Positions 23,565 to 34,010 of a stretch of 64,000 nt of DNA are shown here, piece by piece. How positions within the stretch are numbered: position 1 is the stretch's first letter; every line of letters starts with the position of its first letter. The notes beneath the pieces are model-generated. The model was not told the origin of the DNA and made no database searches. It was given only the letters and a program-made list of their open reading frames with translations. The position numbers and the translations under genes are program-made. The stretch covers positions 4,824,001 through 4,888,000 of the forward strand of contig NZ_FNSY01000001.1 in the NCBI RefSeq assembly GCF_900105515.1. The letters are read 5' to 3'. The DNA comes from Streptomyces sp. 2131.1. GTDB lineage: Bacteria; Actinomycetota; Actinomycetes; Streptomycetales; Streptomycetaceae.

Positions 23565-25439
23565 GTGCCCGCGACTCCTCTCCACGTGCCCGAGCCGAGC
23601 CGTACCGACCCGGCGCTGATCCGCAACTTCTGCATCATCGCGCACATCGACCATGGCAAGTCGACCCTTGCCGACCGGATGCTCCAGCTCACCGGGGTGG
23701 TCGACCAGCGGCAGATGCGCGCTCAGTACCTCGACCGGATGGACATCGAGCGCGAGCGCGGCATCACCATCAAGTCCCAGGCCGTCCGCCTGCCCTGGGC
23801 GCCGACCACCGGTGAGGGCCAGGGCAGCACCCACGTCCTCAACATGATCGACACGCCGGGACACGTCGACTTCACCTACGAGGTCTCCCGGTCGCTCGCC
23901 GCCTGCGAGGGCACGATCCTGCTGGTCGACGCCGCGCAGGGCATCGAGGCCCAGACCCTGGCCAACCTCTACCTGGCGATGGAGAACGACCTCACCATCG
24001 TCCCGGTGCTCAACAAGATCGACCTGCCGGCCGCGCAGCCCGAGAAGTTCTCCGAGGAGCTGGCCCACCTCATCGGCTGCCAGCCCGAGGATGTGCTCAA
24101 GGTCTCCGCGAAGACCGGCATGGGCGTGGACGCGCTGCTCGACCGCGTCGTCCGGGACGTCCCGGCGCCCGTCGGGAACGCCGACGCGCCCGCCCGCGCG
24201 ATGATCTTCGACTCGGTCTACGACTCGTACCGCGGTGTCGTCACGTACGTCCGTGTCGTCGACGGTTCGCTCAACAAGCGCGAGCGCATCCGGATGATGT
24301 CGACCGGCGCCACGCACGAGCTGCTGGAGATCGGTGTCTCCTCGCCGGAGATGACCCCGTCCGACGGCATCGGCGTCGGCGAGGTCGGCTACATCATCAC
24401 CGGTGTCAAGGACGTCCGGCAGTCCAAGGTCGGTGACACGATCACCTCGCTGAACAACGGGGCGACCGAGGCGCTGGGCGGCTACAAGGACCCCAAGCCG
24501 ATGGTGTTCTCCGGTCTCTACCCGCTGGACGGCTCGGACTACCCGGACCTGCGCGAGGCCCTGGACAAGCTCCAGCTCAACGACGCCGCCCTGGTGTACG
24601 AGCCGGAGACCTCCGCGGCGCTCGGCTTCGGCTTCCGCGTCGGCTTCCTCGGCCTCCTCCACCTGGACGTGGTCCGCGAGCGGCTGGAGCGCGAGTTCGG
24701 CCTCGACCTCATCGCCACCGCGCCCAACGTGGTCTACCGGGTCGAGATGGAGGACGGCAGCGAGCACGTCGTCACCAACCCGAGTGAATTCCCCGAGGGC
24801 AAGATCGACAAGGTGCACGAGCCGGTCGTCCGGGCGACGGTCCTCGCGCCCAGCGAGTTCATCGGCGCGATCATGGAGCTGTGCCAGCAGCGCCGCGGCA
24901 CCCTCCTCGGCATGGACTACCTCTCCGAGGACCGCGTCGAGATCCGCTACACCCTGCCGCTCGCCGAGATCGTCTTCGACTTCTTCGACCAGCTGAAGTC
25001 CAAGACCCGCGGTTACGCCTCCCTCGACTACGAGCCCACCGGCGAGCAGTCGGCGCAGCTCGTCAAGGTCGACATCCTGCTGCACGGCGACAAGGTCGAC
25101 GCCTTCTCCGCGGTCACGCACAAGGACAAGGCGTACGCGTACGGTGTGCGCCTCGTCGCCAAGCTGCAGAAGCTCATCCCCCGGCAGAACTTCGAGGTGC
25201 CGATCCAGGCGGCCATCGGCTCCCGGGTCATCGCCCGCGAGACCGTCCGCGCCATCCGCAAGGACGTCCTCGCCAAGTGCTACGGCGGCGACATCTCCCG
25301 CAAGCGCAAGCTGCTGGAGAAGCAGAAGGAGGGCAAGAAGCGGATGAAGATGGTCGGCAACGTGGAGGTGCCGCAGGACGCGTTCATCTCCGTGCTGTCG
25401 ACCGACGAGTCCGCCGGTGAGGGCAAGGCCAAGAAGTAG
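23565..25439 (+). CDS. lepA: Elongation factor 4 (LepA), ribosomal GTPase
   Basis: LepA is a translational GTPase related to EF-G that acts on stalled or assembling ribosomes. The 624-residue product has the G1 motif AHIDHGKST (residues 26-34), switch II DTPGHVDF, the NKID G4 motif, domains II, III and V, and the LepA-specific C-terminal domain with the conserved lysine-rich segment GGDISRKRKLLEKQKEGKKR. It starts at GTG with AGGA 6 nt upstream and encodes the actinobacterial N-terminal extension MPATPLHVPEPSRTDPALIR. It is divergent from rpsT. Confidence 0.97.
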   Translation: MPATPLHVPEPSRTDPALIRNFCIIAHIDHGKSTLADRMLQLTGVVDQRQMRAQYLDRMDIERERGITIKSQAVRLPWAPTTGEGQGSTHVLNMIDTPGHVDFTYEVSRSLAACEGTILLVDAAQGIEAQTLANLYLAMENDLTIVPVLNKIDLPAAQPEKFSEELAHLIGCQPEDVLKVSAKTGMGVDALLDRVVRDVPAPVGNADAPARAMIFDSVYDSYRGVVTYVRVVDGSLNKRERIRMMSTGATHELLEIGVSSPEMTPSDGIGVGEVGYIITGVKDVRQSKVGDTITSLNNGATEALGGYKDPKPMVFSGLYPLDGSDYPDLREALDKLQLNDAALVYEPETSAALGFGFRVGFLGLLHLDVVRERLEREFGLDLIATAPNVVYRVEMEDGSEHVVTNPSEFPEGKIDKVHEPVVRATVLAPSEFIGAIMELCQQRRGTLLGMDYLSEDRVEIRYTLPLAEIVFDFFDQLKSKTRGYASLDYEPTGEQSAQLVKVDILLHGDKVDAFSAVTHKDKAYAYGVRLVAKLQKLIPRQNFEVPIQAAIGSRVIARETVRAIRKDVLAKCYGGDISRKRKLLEKQKEGKKRMKMVGNVEVPQDAFISVLSTDESAGEGKAKK

Positions 25440-25460
25440 TCCCGGCAGCGCAGGACCGGC

Positions 25461-25497
25461 GGCCCCCGTATCGCAGCACGCTGCGGTGCGGGGGTCC
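25461..25497 (+). terminator. Terminator of lepA
   Basis: An outer stem (GGCCCCCG with CGGGGGTC) encloses an inner stem CGCAG/CTGCG, giving a long stable hairpin 21 nt after the lepA stop. Confidence 0.65.
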
Positions 25498-25550
25498 GTT
25501 CGTTATCAAGCGGGGTCCGATTGCCTCTTACGCGGGGCGCGCGGGCCCTT

Positions 25551-25587
25551 TACCCTGATCACGACTTCTTAGTTACTCGCCAGTTAA
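25551..25587 (+). promoter_or_regulatory. Promoter and candidate fatty-acid-type operator of the acyl-CoA synthetase gene
   Basis: TACCCT (25551-25556) is a likely -10. About 17 nt downstream lies TTACTCGCCAGTTAA (25573-25587), a near-palindrome (TTACT ... AGTTAA) similar in form to TetR-type operators I recall upstream of fatty-acid degradation genes in actinobacteria. The direct repeat AGTTA (11-bp period) overlaps it. A repressor bound here would block early elongation. Confidence 0.35.
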
Positions 25588-25665
25588 GCAAGCGGGATCG
25601 CAGCACGCAGGATCACATCAAGCAGCAGCCGGTCGTGAAGTAACGCCGCAGGCCCGGAGGATGTC

Positions 25666-27555
<1,890 letters not shown>

Positions 27556-27590
27556 CCGGCGCCCGCTCCATTCCCGTACGCCCCCTGAAA

Positions 27591-27630
27591 GCCCCCCGCG
27601 CGCACCGGCGCGGGGGGCCGGCGCGTTTTT
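27591..27630 (+). terminator. Terminator of the acyl-CoA synthetase gene
   Basis: GCCCCCCGCG pairs with CGCGGGGGGC (10 bp, 8-nt loop) and is followed within 7 nt by a TTTTT run. Confidence 0.8.
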
Positions 27631-27761
27631 CGCGCAACGTCTTCACCACCCACTTCGGTAACTCGGCGCGTATGGGGAGGGTCGATCTGTCACTCTGTCC
27701 GTGTCGTCAGCGGCGCACAGCGGAGAAGCAGGCAGAGCGAGAACAGGTCAGGAGCCGCCCT

Positions 27762-29669
27762 GTGGGGTCCATTCCCTTGCAGCGGGACATCGTGCAGCGT
27801 CCCGGAACCACCGCCGCCACGGGCACACAGCCGGTCGCCCGGACCAGCCTGCCCGGCAACCTCCTCGCGCCCTCCGCGGCCAGGAGGTTCGTCGCCGCCG
27901 CCCTCGCCGAGTGGACCGGGCTCGGGCTGCCCGCCGCGGTGGGGTTCAGCGAGCGGCTGTCCGAGGACGCGTCGGTCATCGTCAGCGAACTGGTGACCAA
28001 CGCCGTTGTCCACGCGGGCACCACCGTCGAACTCCTCTTCCGGCTGGAGGAGGCCACCGAGGAGGCGGAGTCCGCGCTGGTCCTGGAGGTCTCCGACCAC
28101 CACCCCGCCCGCACGGTGCGCGGCGACCACGGGCACAGCGCCGAGGGCGCGGGAGAGCCCGCCGACTACGGGCGCGGCCTGGAGATCGTCGCGGCCCTCG
28201 CCGAACGGTGGGGCATCACCTACCGCACGGGCACGAAGACCGTCTGGGCCCGGCTCCCCGTCGACGACTGGAACCCCTTCCCCGAAGGGCGCGGCGAGTC
28301 CGGCCTCGACCGGGGGCTGCGCACCGCCGAACTCCTCGCCCCGACCGCCCGGCGCACCGCCCGCGACGACGGGGACTGGGCGGGGCGCGGCGCGCTCTCC
28401 TTCCTCGCCGAGGCATCCGACCTGCTGGCCGGGCAGCTCGACGAGGACATCGTGGCGGCCCTGGCCGGACAGTTACTCGTCCCCCGGCTCGCCGACTGGT
28501 GCGCGATCTGGCTGGAGCCCGAGAGCGGCGGCCCCGCGGCCGTCCCCCGCCTCGCCAAGATCTGGCACGTGGACGAGGAGCGCATCCCGGCGCTGCGGAC
28601 CCTGCTGGAGGGCCACCCGCTCCGGCTCCCCGAACGCGTCGGCACCGGCGCGGTCTCCATGCCGTGGCCCGGGAGCGGCGAGGACGGCGAACCGCCGGAC
28701 GACGAGGAGGGCGTCGCCTTCGCCTACCGGATCACCTCGGGCGGCCGCACCCTCGGAGCCGTACTCCTGGGCCGCGAGACCACCGTCCGGCTGCCCGACG
28801 AGCTGACGGCCCTCATCGAGGACTTCGTGCGCCGGGTCGGCCTCGCCGTCGGCGCCGCCCGCGCCTACACCCGCCAGGCCACCATCAGCCGCATCCTCCA
28901 GCGCGGACTGCTGCCCAGCAAGGTCGCCGAGATACCGGGCGTCGCCAGTTCCCTGGTCTACGAACCGAGCGACGACGGGGTCGTCGGCGGTGACTTCTAC
29001 GACATCTTCCCGTGCCCCGGCGACCGCTGGTGCTTCGTGCTCGGCGACGTCCAGGGCAGCGGTCCGGAGGCCGCCGTCGTCACCGGTCTCGCCCGCCCCT
29101 GGCTGCGGCTGCTGGCCCGCGAGGGCTTCCAGGCCGACGAGGTGCTGGTCCGGCTCAACCGGCTGCTCCTGGACGACGCGATGGAGGCCGCCGAGGCCGC
29201 CGCGCTCATGGTCGCCGCCGCCGGTGGCCAGCACTCCGAGGACAACGGCGGGCAGTCCCGCTTCCTCTCCCTGCTGTACGGGGAGCTGGTGCCGCTGCCC
29301 GGCGGCGGTGCCCGCTGCACCCTGGCCAGCGCGGGCCACCCGCTGCCGCTGCTGCTGCGCCCGGACGGGACCGTGCGGCCCGCCGCCGAGCCGCAGCTGC
29401 TGCTGGGCCTCATGGACGACGCCGTCTACGAGACCCAGAGCTTCGACCTGGCGCCCGGCGACAGCCTGCTCTGCGTCACCGACGGGGTCACGGAGCGGCG
29501 CTCGGGCGGGGAGATGTTCGACGACGGCGACGGGCTCGCGCAGGCGCTCTCCGGCTGCGCGGGGCTGAGCGCGGAGGAGATCGCGGAGCGCATCAAGCAC
29601 GCCGTGCACGACTTCGCCGAGCGCCCGCCGGACGACGACCTGGCGCTGCTGGTTCTCCAGGCCGAATAG
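27762..29669 (+). CDS. SpoIIE-type PP2C phosphatase with N-terminal HATPase (anti-sigma-kinase-like) and GAF-like domains
   Basis: The 635-residue product starts at GTG with GGAG 7 nt upstream; the ORF remains open further up but lacks a site there. Residues 35-170 form a HATPase_c_2 domain (N-box SELVTNAVVHA ending near residue 85; YGRGLEIVAALAERWGI; TKTVWARLPV). The middle (about 210-365) looks like a GAF sensor. The C-terminal half is a SpoIIE/RsbU PP2C domain with GGDFYD (409-414), CVTDGVTERRSGG and PDDDLALLVL. Such proteins control anti-anti-sigma factors; having kinase-like and phosphatase modules together suggests two-way control of a partner switch. No partner gene lies nearby. Confidence 0.88.
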   Translation: MGSIPLQRDIVQRPGTTAATGTQPVARTSLPGNLLAPSAARRFVAAALAEWTGLGLPAAVGFSERLSEDASVIVSELVTNAVVHAGTTVELLFRLEEATEEAESALVLEVSDHHPARTVRGDHGHSAEGAGEPADYGRGLEIVAALAERWGITYRTGTKTVWARLPVDDWNPFPEGRGESGLDRGLRTAELLAPTARRTARDDGDWAGRGALSFLAEASDLLAGQLDEDIVAALAGQLLVPRLADWCAIWLEPESGGPAAVPRLAKIWHVDEERIPALRTLLEGHPLRLPERVGTGAVSMPWPGSGEDGEPPDDEEGVAFAYRITSGGRTLGAVLLGRETTVRLPDELTALIEDFVRRVGLAVGAARAYTRQATISRILQRGLLPSKVAEIPGVASSLVYEPSDDGVVGGDFYDIFPCPGDRWCFVLGDVQGSGPEAAVVTGLARPWLRLLAREGFQADEVLVRLNRLLLDDAMEAAEAAALMVAAAGGQHSEDNGGQSRFLSLLYGELVPLPGGGARCTLASAGHPLPLLLRPDGTVRPAAEPQLLLGLMDDAVYETQSFDLAPGDSLLCVTDGVTERRSGGEMFDDGDGLAQALSGCAGLSAEEIAERIKHAVHDFAERPPDDDLALLVLQAE

Positions 29670-29733
29670 GAGCGGGCGGGGCGGGGAAGAGGCGTGGCGT
29701 CCGGTTGCCGGGCGGCGCGCGACAATGGACGGT

Positions 29734-30966
29734 ATGCCTTCCGTACTGCCCGATGGTGAACCCGTGCCCGACGACGGGGCGCTGCCCCGCCATGCCCTGG
29801 AAGGCGCAGCCGGCCGCCCGCTCGGCTTCTACCTGCACGTGCCGTACTGCGCGACCCGCTGCGGCTACTGCGACTTCAACACCTACACCGCGACCGAGCT
29901 GCGCGGCTCCGGCGGTGCGCTGGCCTCACGCGACAACTACGCCGCCCATCTGATCGGGGAGGTCCGCCAGGCCCGCAAGGTCCTCGGCGACGACCCGCGC
30001 CCGGTCCGCACGGTCTTCGTAGGCGGCGGCACGCCGACCCTGCTGGCCGCCGCCGACCTGGTACGGATGCTGGCGGCGGTCCGCGAGGAGTTCGGGCTCG
30101 CGGAGGACGCCGAGATCACCACCGAGGCCAACCCGGAATCCGTGGGCCCGGACTATCTGGCCGAGCTGCGCGAGGGCGGCTTCAACCGGATCTCCTTCGG
30201 CATGCAGAGCGCCCGGCAGCACGTCCTGAAGATCCTCGACCGCACCCACACCCCGGGCAGGCCCGAGGCGTGCGTCGCCGAGGCGAGGGCGGCCGGTTTC
30301 GAGCACATCAACCTCGACCTGATCTACGGGACCCCCGGCGAGTCCGACGACGACTGGCGCGCGTCCCTGGACGCGGCGATCGGCGCCGGCCCCGACCACG
30401 TCTCCGCGTACGCGCTGATCGTCGAGGAGGGCACCGGGCTCGCCCGCCGGATCAAGCGCGGCGAGATCCCGATGACCGACGACGACGCGCACGCCGACCG
30501 GTACCTCATCGCGGACGAGGCGATGGCCGCCGCCGGCTACTCCTGGTACGAGGTGTCGAACTGGGCCCGCACGCCCGAGGGCCGCTGCCTGCACAACGAG
30601 CTGTACTGGCGCGGCGCCGACTGGTGGGGCGCCGGCCCCGGGGCGCACAGCCACGTCGGCGGCGTGCGCTGGTGGAACGTGAAGCACCCGGGGGCGTACG
30701 CACAGGCGCTCGCCGAAGGGCGCTCACCGGGCGCCGGGCGCGAGATCCTGTCCGCCGAGGACCGCCGCGTCGAGCGCATCCTGCTGGAGCTCCGGCTCGT
30801 CGACGGCTGCCCGCTCGCCCTGCTGGCCCCCGCCGGGCTCGCGGCCGCCCGCCGGGCGGTGGACGACGGCCTCCTGGAACCGGCACCGTTCGAGGACGGG
30901 CGGGCCGTGCTGACCCTGCGCGGCCGCCTGCTGGCCGACGCCGTGGTGCGCGACCTGGTGGACTGA
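29734..30966 (+). CDS. hemW: Radical SAM heme chaperone HemW
   Basis: The 410-residue product has the radical SAM cluster motif CxxxCxxC (Cys39, Cys43, Cys46, CATRCGYC) followed by the GGGTP motif (FVGGGTPTLL), and the HemW-specific HNELYW (287-292) linked to heme binding. Its protein was long annotated as coproporphyrinogen III oxidase (HemN), but HemW-type proteins act as heme chaperones. The chosen ATG (MPSVLPDGEP) lies 7 nt after GACAAT (29721-29726), a -10 element; the ATG nine bases upstream overlaps that hexamer. hemW directly before hrcA-dnaJ is a common order in Gram-positives; here an insert of three genes separates them. Confidence 0.92.
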   Translation: MPSVLPDGEPVPDDGALPRHALEGAAGRPLGFYLHVPYCATRCGYCDFNTYTATELRGSGGALASRDNYAAHLIGEVRQARKVLGDDPRPVRTVFVGGGTPTLLAAADLVRMLAAVREEFGLAEDAEITTEANPESVGPDYLAELREGGFNRISFGMQSARQHVLKILDRTHTPGRPEACVAEARAAGFEHINLDLIYGTPGESDDDWRASLDAAIGAGPDHVSAYALIVEEGTGLARRIKRGEIPMTDDDAHADRYLIADEAMAAAGYSWYEVSNWARTPEGRCLHNELYWRGADWWGAGPGAHSHVGGVRWWNVKHPGAYAQALAEGRSPGAGREILSAEDRRVERILLELRLVDGCPLALLAPAGLAAARRAVDDGLLEPAPFEDGRAVLTLRGRLLADAVVRDLVD

Positions 30967-31019
30967 GGCGGGCGCGTACGCCGGACCGCGCCACCGCGCG
31001 CACTCCCGCAGGCCCGCGC

Positions 31020-33893
31020 TCACTTCAGCGGGCACCCCGAAGGCTCCAGCGCCCGCGCCCCCGCCGCCCGGCCGCAGATGATCCGGGCGTGGCTCCGGCC
31101 GTCCGGGTAGGTGATCTGCACGACGTCCAGACCGTGGCCCGCCTGTGCCTCGTACGGGATGAAGCCGCGGAAGGTGATCGTGCCCGTGGGCATGGTCCGC
31201 AGGTTCACCGCGTACAGGTTCGCCCAGGTCTCCGCGGCGCTGTTCACCGCGTCGCCGTGGCTCGCCGCGTCGTACAGCGCGGCCGTGGCGCTGTACGACA
31301 TCACCGACTGACCGCTCGCGAAGAGCGGGTCCTCGTACGGTTTCGACGCCGGCAGCCGGGGAAGCGTCCGGCCCTCCGGGAGCAGCTTCTGCAGGGCCTG
31401 GTGCGACTCCCCGTAGAAGCCGTCGGCGCGGCCGCGGCCCATCGGCGCGAGGGCGGTGTGGTAGAGCGTGACGTTCTTCGTGGTGTCCGTGCTCGCGTCG
31501 AGCCGGGCCTTCGTCAGGTCGTCGCCCGTGAAGACGGTGATGGGGCGGCGGGAGCAGCTGTGGGCGAGCCGGCTCATCAGGTTGGCGACGTCCTCGACCC
31601 GGCCCGCGAAGTACAGCGCCTGCGGCGCCGGGTCCGCCGCGCAGATCTGCTGCACCGGCCGGTCCAGGTCGGCGCTGCTGCGGCGGCCGAGGCTGTACTC
31701 CACCGGCTCCGAGAGCGCGAAGCCCGACTTGGCGAGCATCGCGCTGCCCACCTTGCGCTGCTCCACCGTGTAGCGGTCCTTGTCGTTGTTGCCGAGCTTG
31801 CGCGACAGGACCAGGGCCCGCGGCCTGCCCTTGCCGCCCGCCTTCCCCGCCACCTGCTTCGCGATCAGGCCGAGGGCGTCCGCCTGCTCCTGGTCGGTGG
31901 CGGCCAGACCGAAGTAGTTGGAGTAGTCGGTCGCCAGGTAGCCGCCGGAGTTGGTGGTGTCGACCACGGGCAGGCCCGCGCGCTGGAGGAGCGCGGTGGC
32001 CTCCGGGCTGTCGGTGGTGTCGCGGCCGAGCCCGACCACGCCGACGACCGAGGGGTCTCTTCCGGCCACCTCGATGATCTTCTTCACCGCCGGTATCTGC
32101 TGGAGCATGTCCTGCCCGCCGTTGGCCGTCAGGACCCGCAGCTTCACGGAGAAGTCCAGCGTGTTGGTGTGGTGCTGGTAGAGGTAGACGCCGGTCAGCT
32201 CCTCCAGGGCCTTGCGGGTGCCCTCCGGGGACGGGGCGGTGAACGGGCCCGCGTAGATCAGGGTGACGTACTTGTCGCCCGGCTCGATCGAGGCGTTCTC
32301 CTCGGCCACCGCCCGCTCGATCCGGTCGAAGGTGGTGCCCGCCCCGGCCCCGTCCAGCTCCAGGCCGTTGCCCTCGGAGAAGCGCACCTTCGTGGTCGTG
32401 GCCACGCCTATGCACTCCTTGTCCCCGCCGCCCGGACCGGTCAGCCGCACCGAGTCCGTGTTGACGTCCGTGAGCGGTCCGTGGCAGTAACGGTCCGCCA
32501 GATGGTTGCTCAGCAGCAGTGTCCCCAGCAGCGCGCCGGCCACCAGGCAGGCGACCGTCGTCCGCGACATCACCCACCACACCCACGTCCGGCGCACCCG
32601 CTCCGTGGACAGCTGGGCGTGCGCGTGCTCATGGGTCAGCTGGGCCGTCGACAGCGGCAGCCGCAGCACCCAGGCGGGCGTGGCGGTGGCCGTGGGCGAC
32701 TGGCCGACGCTGAGGTGACCGACCCAGTCCTCGTACCGGGCACGGGCCGCGCCGGTGTGCACGGGCGGCGGATCGGGCGGCAGCGGCGGGGTGTGCCGCA
32801 GGATCTCGGCGGCCGGCAGAGAGGCCAGGAGCAGCAGCGGATCGACCTCGCTGCGCCGGGAGCGCACGTTGTTGATGGCGTTGATCAGCTGGATGCCGCC
32901 GTTGCCCTGGCCGGCCGTCGGCAGGAAGACCACCGGCGGCACCGTGCGCTTGCCGCGCCGCCAGTCCGCCGCGTGCGGCCGGTAGTTGTTGCGCAGGTCC
33001 TCCAGCAGCGCCTGCACCCGCAGCTCCAGGTGGAACTGGCGGGACCGCTCGTCGCCGGCCGCCGCGTCGGCCACCCGCCCGGCGACCACCGCCGCCCGCG
33101 CCCGGATCACCCGCCACGAACCGCTCGGCGAGAACCGCGACCAGCCGTCGGACGGGTAGCCGGTACTGGCGGCGGCCAGCGAGGAGGTGGTGGCGAACCA
33201 CTTGCTGGCCCGGCGCAGCCACAGCAGCGGCGGCGCGGACGTCGTCAGCAGCCGGACGACCGAGAGCCCGAGGACCGCCCCCACGGCCACCAGCGTGGTC
33301 GGCAGCCAGCCGATCTCGCCGAGCAGCACGCCCAGGACCGCGATGACCACGGCGCCCACGAACGTCTCCGGCCGCACCGACTCGCGCAGCGCGCTCCACC
33401 AGGTGCCCCGGCCGCGCCGCCCGGCCCGCCAGCGCAGCGCGCTCAGCTCCTCCAGGATCCGTTCGTCGCGCTGGTCCCGGGAGCCGCCCGGTTCCGGATC
33501 CCGCAGCACGGCCTCGCTGGCCTGCTCGATGGCCCCGAGCAGCCGGGAGCGTGGGAAGGCGAACGGCTTGTACTGCGATCCGCCCCGGGTCTCCCACGGC
33601 TTCTCGGTCAGCGTGCGGACCATGTCCAGGGCCGCGTCGTACGGCGTCGGGCCGCGCCCTTCGAGCAGCTTCAGCGGGACGCGGCGCGGCTGGTTGGCCC
33701 GGTGGATCTGCCGGACGATCTGTTCGACCCGGGCGTCCACGGCGGCCGGCACGTCGGCGTCGGCGGCCTGGAGGACCACCAGCGGCATCACGGGCCGGTT
33801 GTCGGAGAAGCGGTCGATGAGCTGCTGGACGAAGTGGAAGACGGCGGAGGCCGCCTCGTTGTCCGCACTGTCCCGCCAAACCTCGCGCGCCAT
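31020..33893 (-). CDS. Large membrane receptor-like protein: NTPase-like cytoplasmic part plus extracytoplasmic periplasmic-binding (type I) domain
   Basis: The 957-residue product has no signal peptide. Residues 1-170 look like half of a P-loop-type fold but lack a Walker A lysine (PVMPLVVLQAADADVP). Two hydrophobic helices follow (about 177-192 and 197-215), then a second cytoplasmic block (217-441) with a Walker-B-like strand (TVPPVVFLPTAGQGN, 317-331) and a sensor-like strand (VDPLLLLASLP). A third helix (about 442-462) leads to an extracytoplasmic part whose residues 540-957 match the type I periplasmic-binding (LivK/ANF-receptor) pattern, e.g. YVTLIYAGPF, VVGVVGLGRDTTD, GLPVVDTTNSGGYLA, NYFGLAATDQEQADA and ALYFAGRVEDVANL. 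No ABC permease or ATPase is adjacent. Probably a sensor or ligand-binding receptor; function unknown. Confidence 0.75.
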   Translation of the reverse strand: MAREVWRDSADNEAASAVFHFVQQLIDRFSDNRPVMPLVVLQAADADVPAAVDARVEQIVRQIHRANQPRRVPLKLLEGRGPTPYDAALDMVRTLTEKPWETRGGSQYKPFAFPRSRLLGAIEQASEAVLRDPEPGGSRDQRDERILEELSALRWRAGRRGRGTWWSALRESVRPETFVGAVVIAVLGVLLGEIGWLPTTLVAVGAVLGLSVVRLLTTSAPPLLWLRRASKWFATTSSLAAASTGYPSDGWSRFSPSGSWRVIRARAAVVAGRVADAAAGDERSRQFHLELRVQALLEDLRNNYRPHAADWRRGKRTVPPVVFLPTAGQGNGGIQLINAINNVRSRRSEVDPLLLLASLPAAEILRHTPPLPPDPPPVHTGAARARYEDWVGHLSVGQSPTATATPAWVLRLPLSTAQLTHEHAHAQLSTERVRRTWVWWVMSRTTVACLVAGALLGTLLLSNHLADRYCHGPLTDVNTDSVRLTGPGGGDKECIGVATTTKVRFSEGNGLELDGAGAGTTFDRIERAVAEENASIEPGDKYVTLIYAGPFTAPSPEGTRKALEELTGVYLYQHHTNTLDFSVKLRVLTANGGQDMLQQIPAVKKIIEVAGRDPSVVGVVGLGRDTTDSPEATALLQRAGLPVVDTTNSGGYLATDYSNYFGLAATDQEQADALGLIAKQVAGKAGGKGRPRALVLSRKLGNNDKDRYTVEQRKVGSAMLAKSGFALSEPVEYSLGRRSSADLDRPVQQICAADPAPQALYFAGRVEDVANLMSRLAHSCSRRPITVFTGDDLTKARLDASTDTTKNVTLYHTALAPMGRGRADGFYGESHQALQKLLPEGRTLPRLPASKPYEDPLFASGQSVMSYSATAALYDAASHGDAVNSAAETWANLYAVNLRTMPTGTITFRGFIPYEAQAGHGLDVVQITYPDGRSHARIICGRAAGARALEPSGCPLK

Positions 33894-34010
33894 CGCCCCC
33901 GTGCCTTCCCTCGCGAAAAGAGCCTGGCCCCACTCAATAACCGATGATGCGTGCGAGGCGCAGGCATTCGTCCGTATCGGTGCGGGATCGACGGGAAAGC
34001 CCGCCGGACA

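Noticed and set aside
30270..33947. A 1225-residue open frame on the plus strand across hemW and the receptor-like gene
   Set aside because: Arg/Pro/Gly/Ala-rich shadow of two well-supported genes; no motif or start site.
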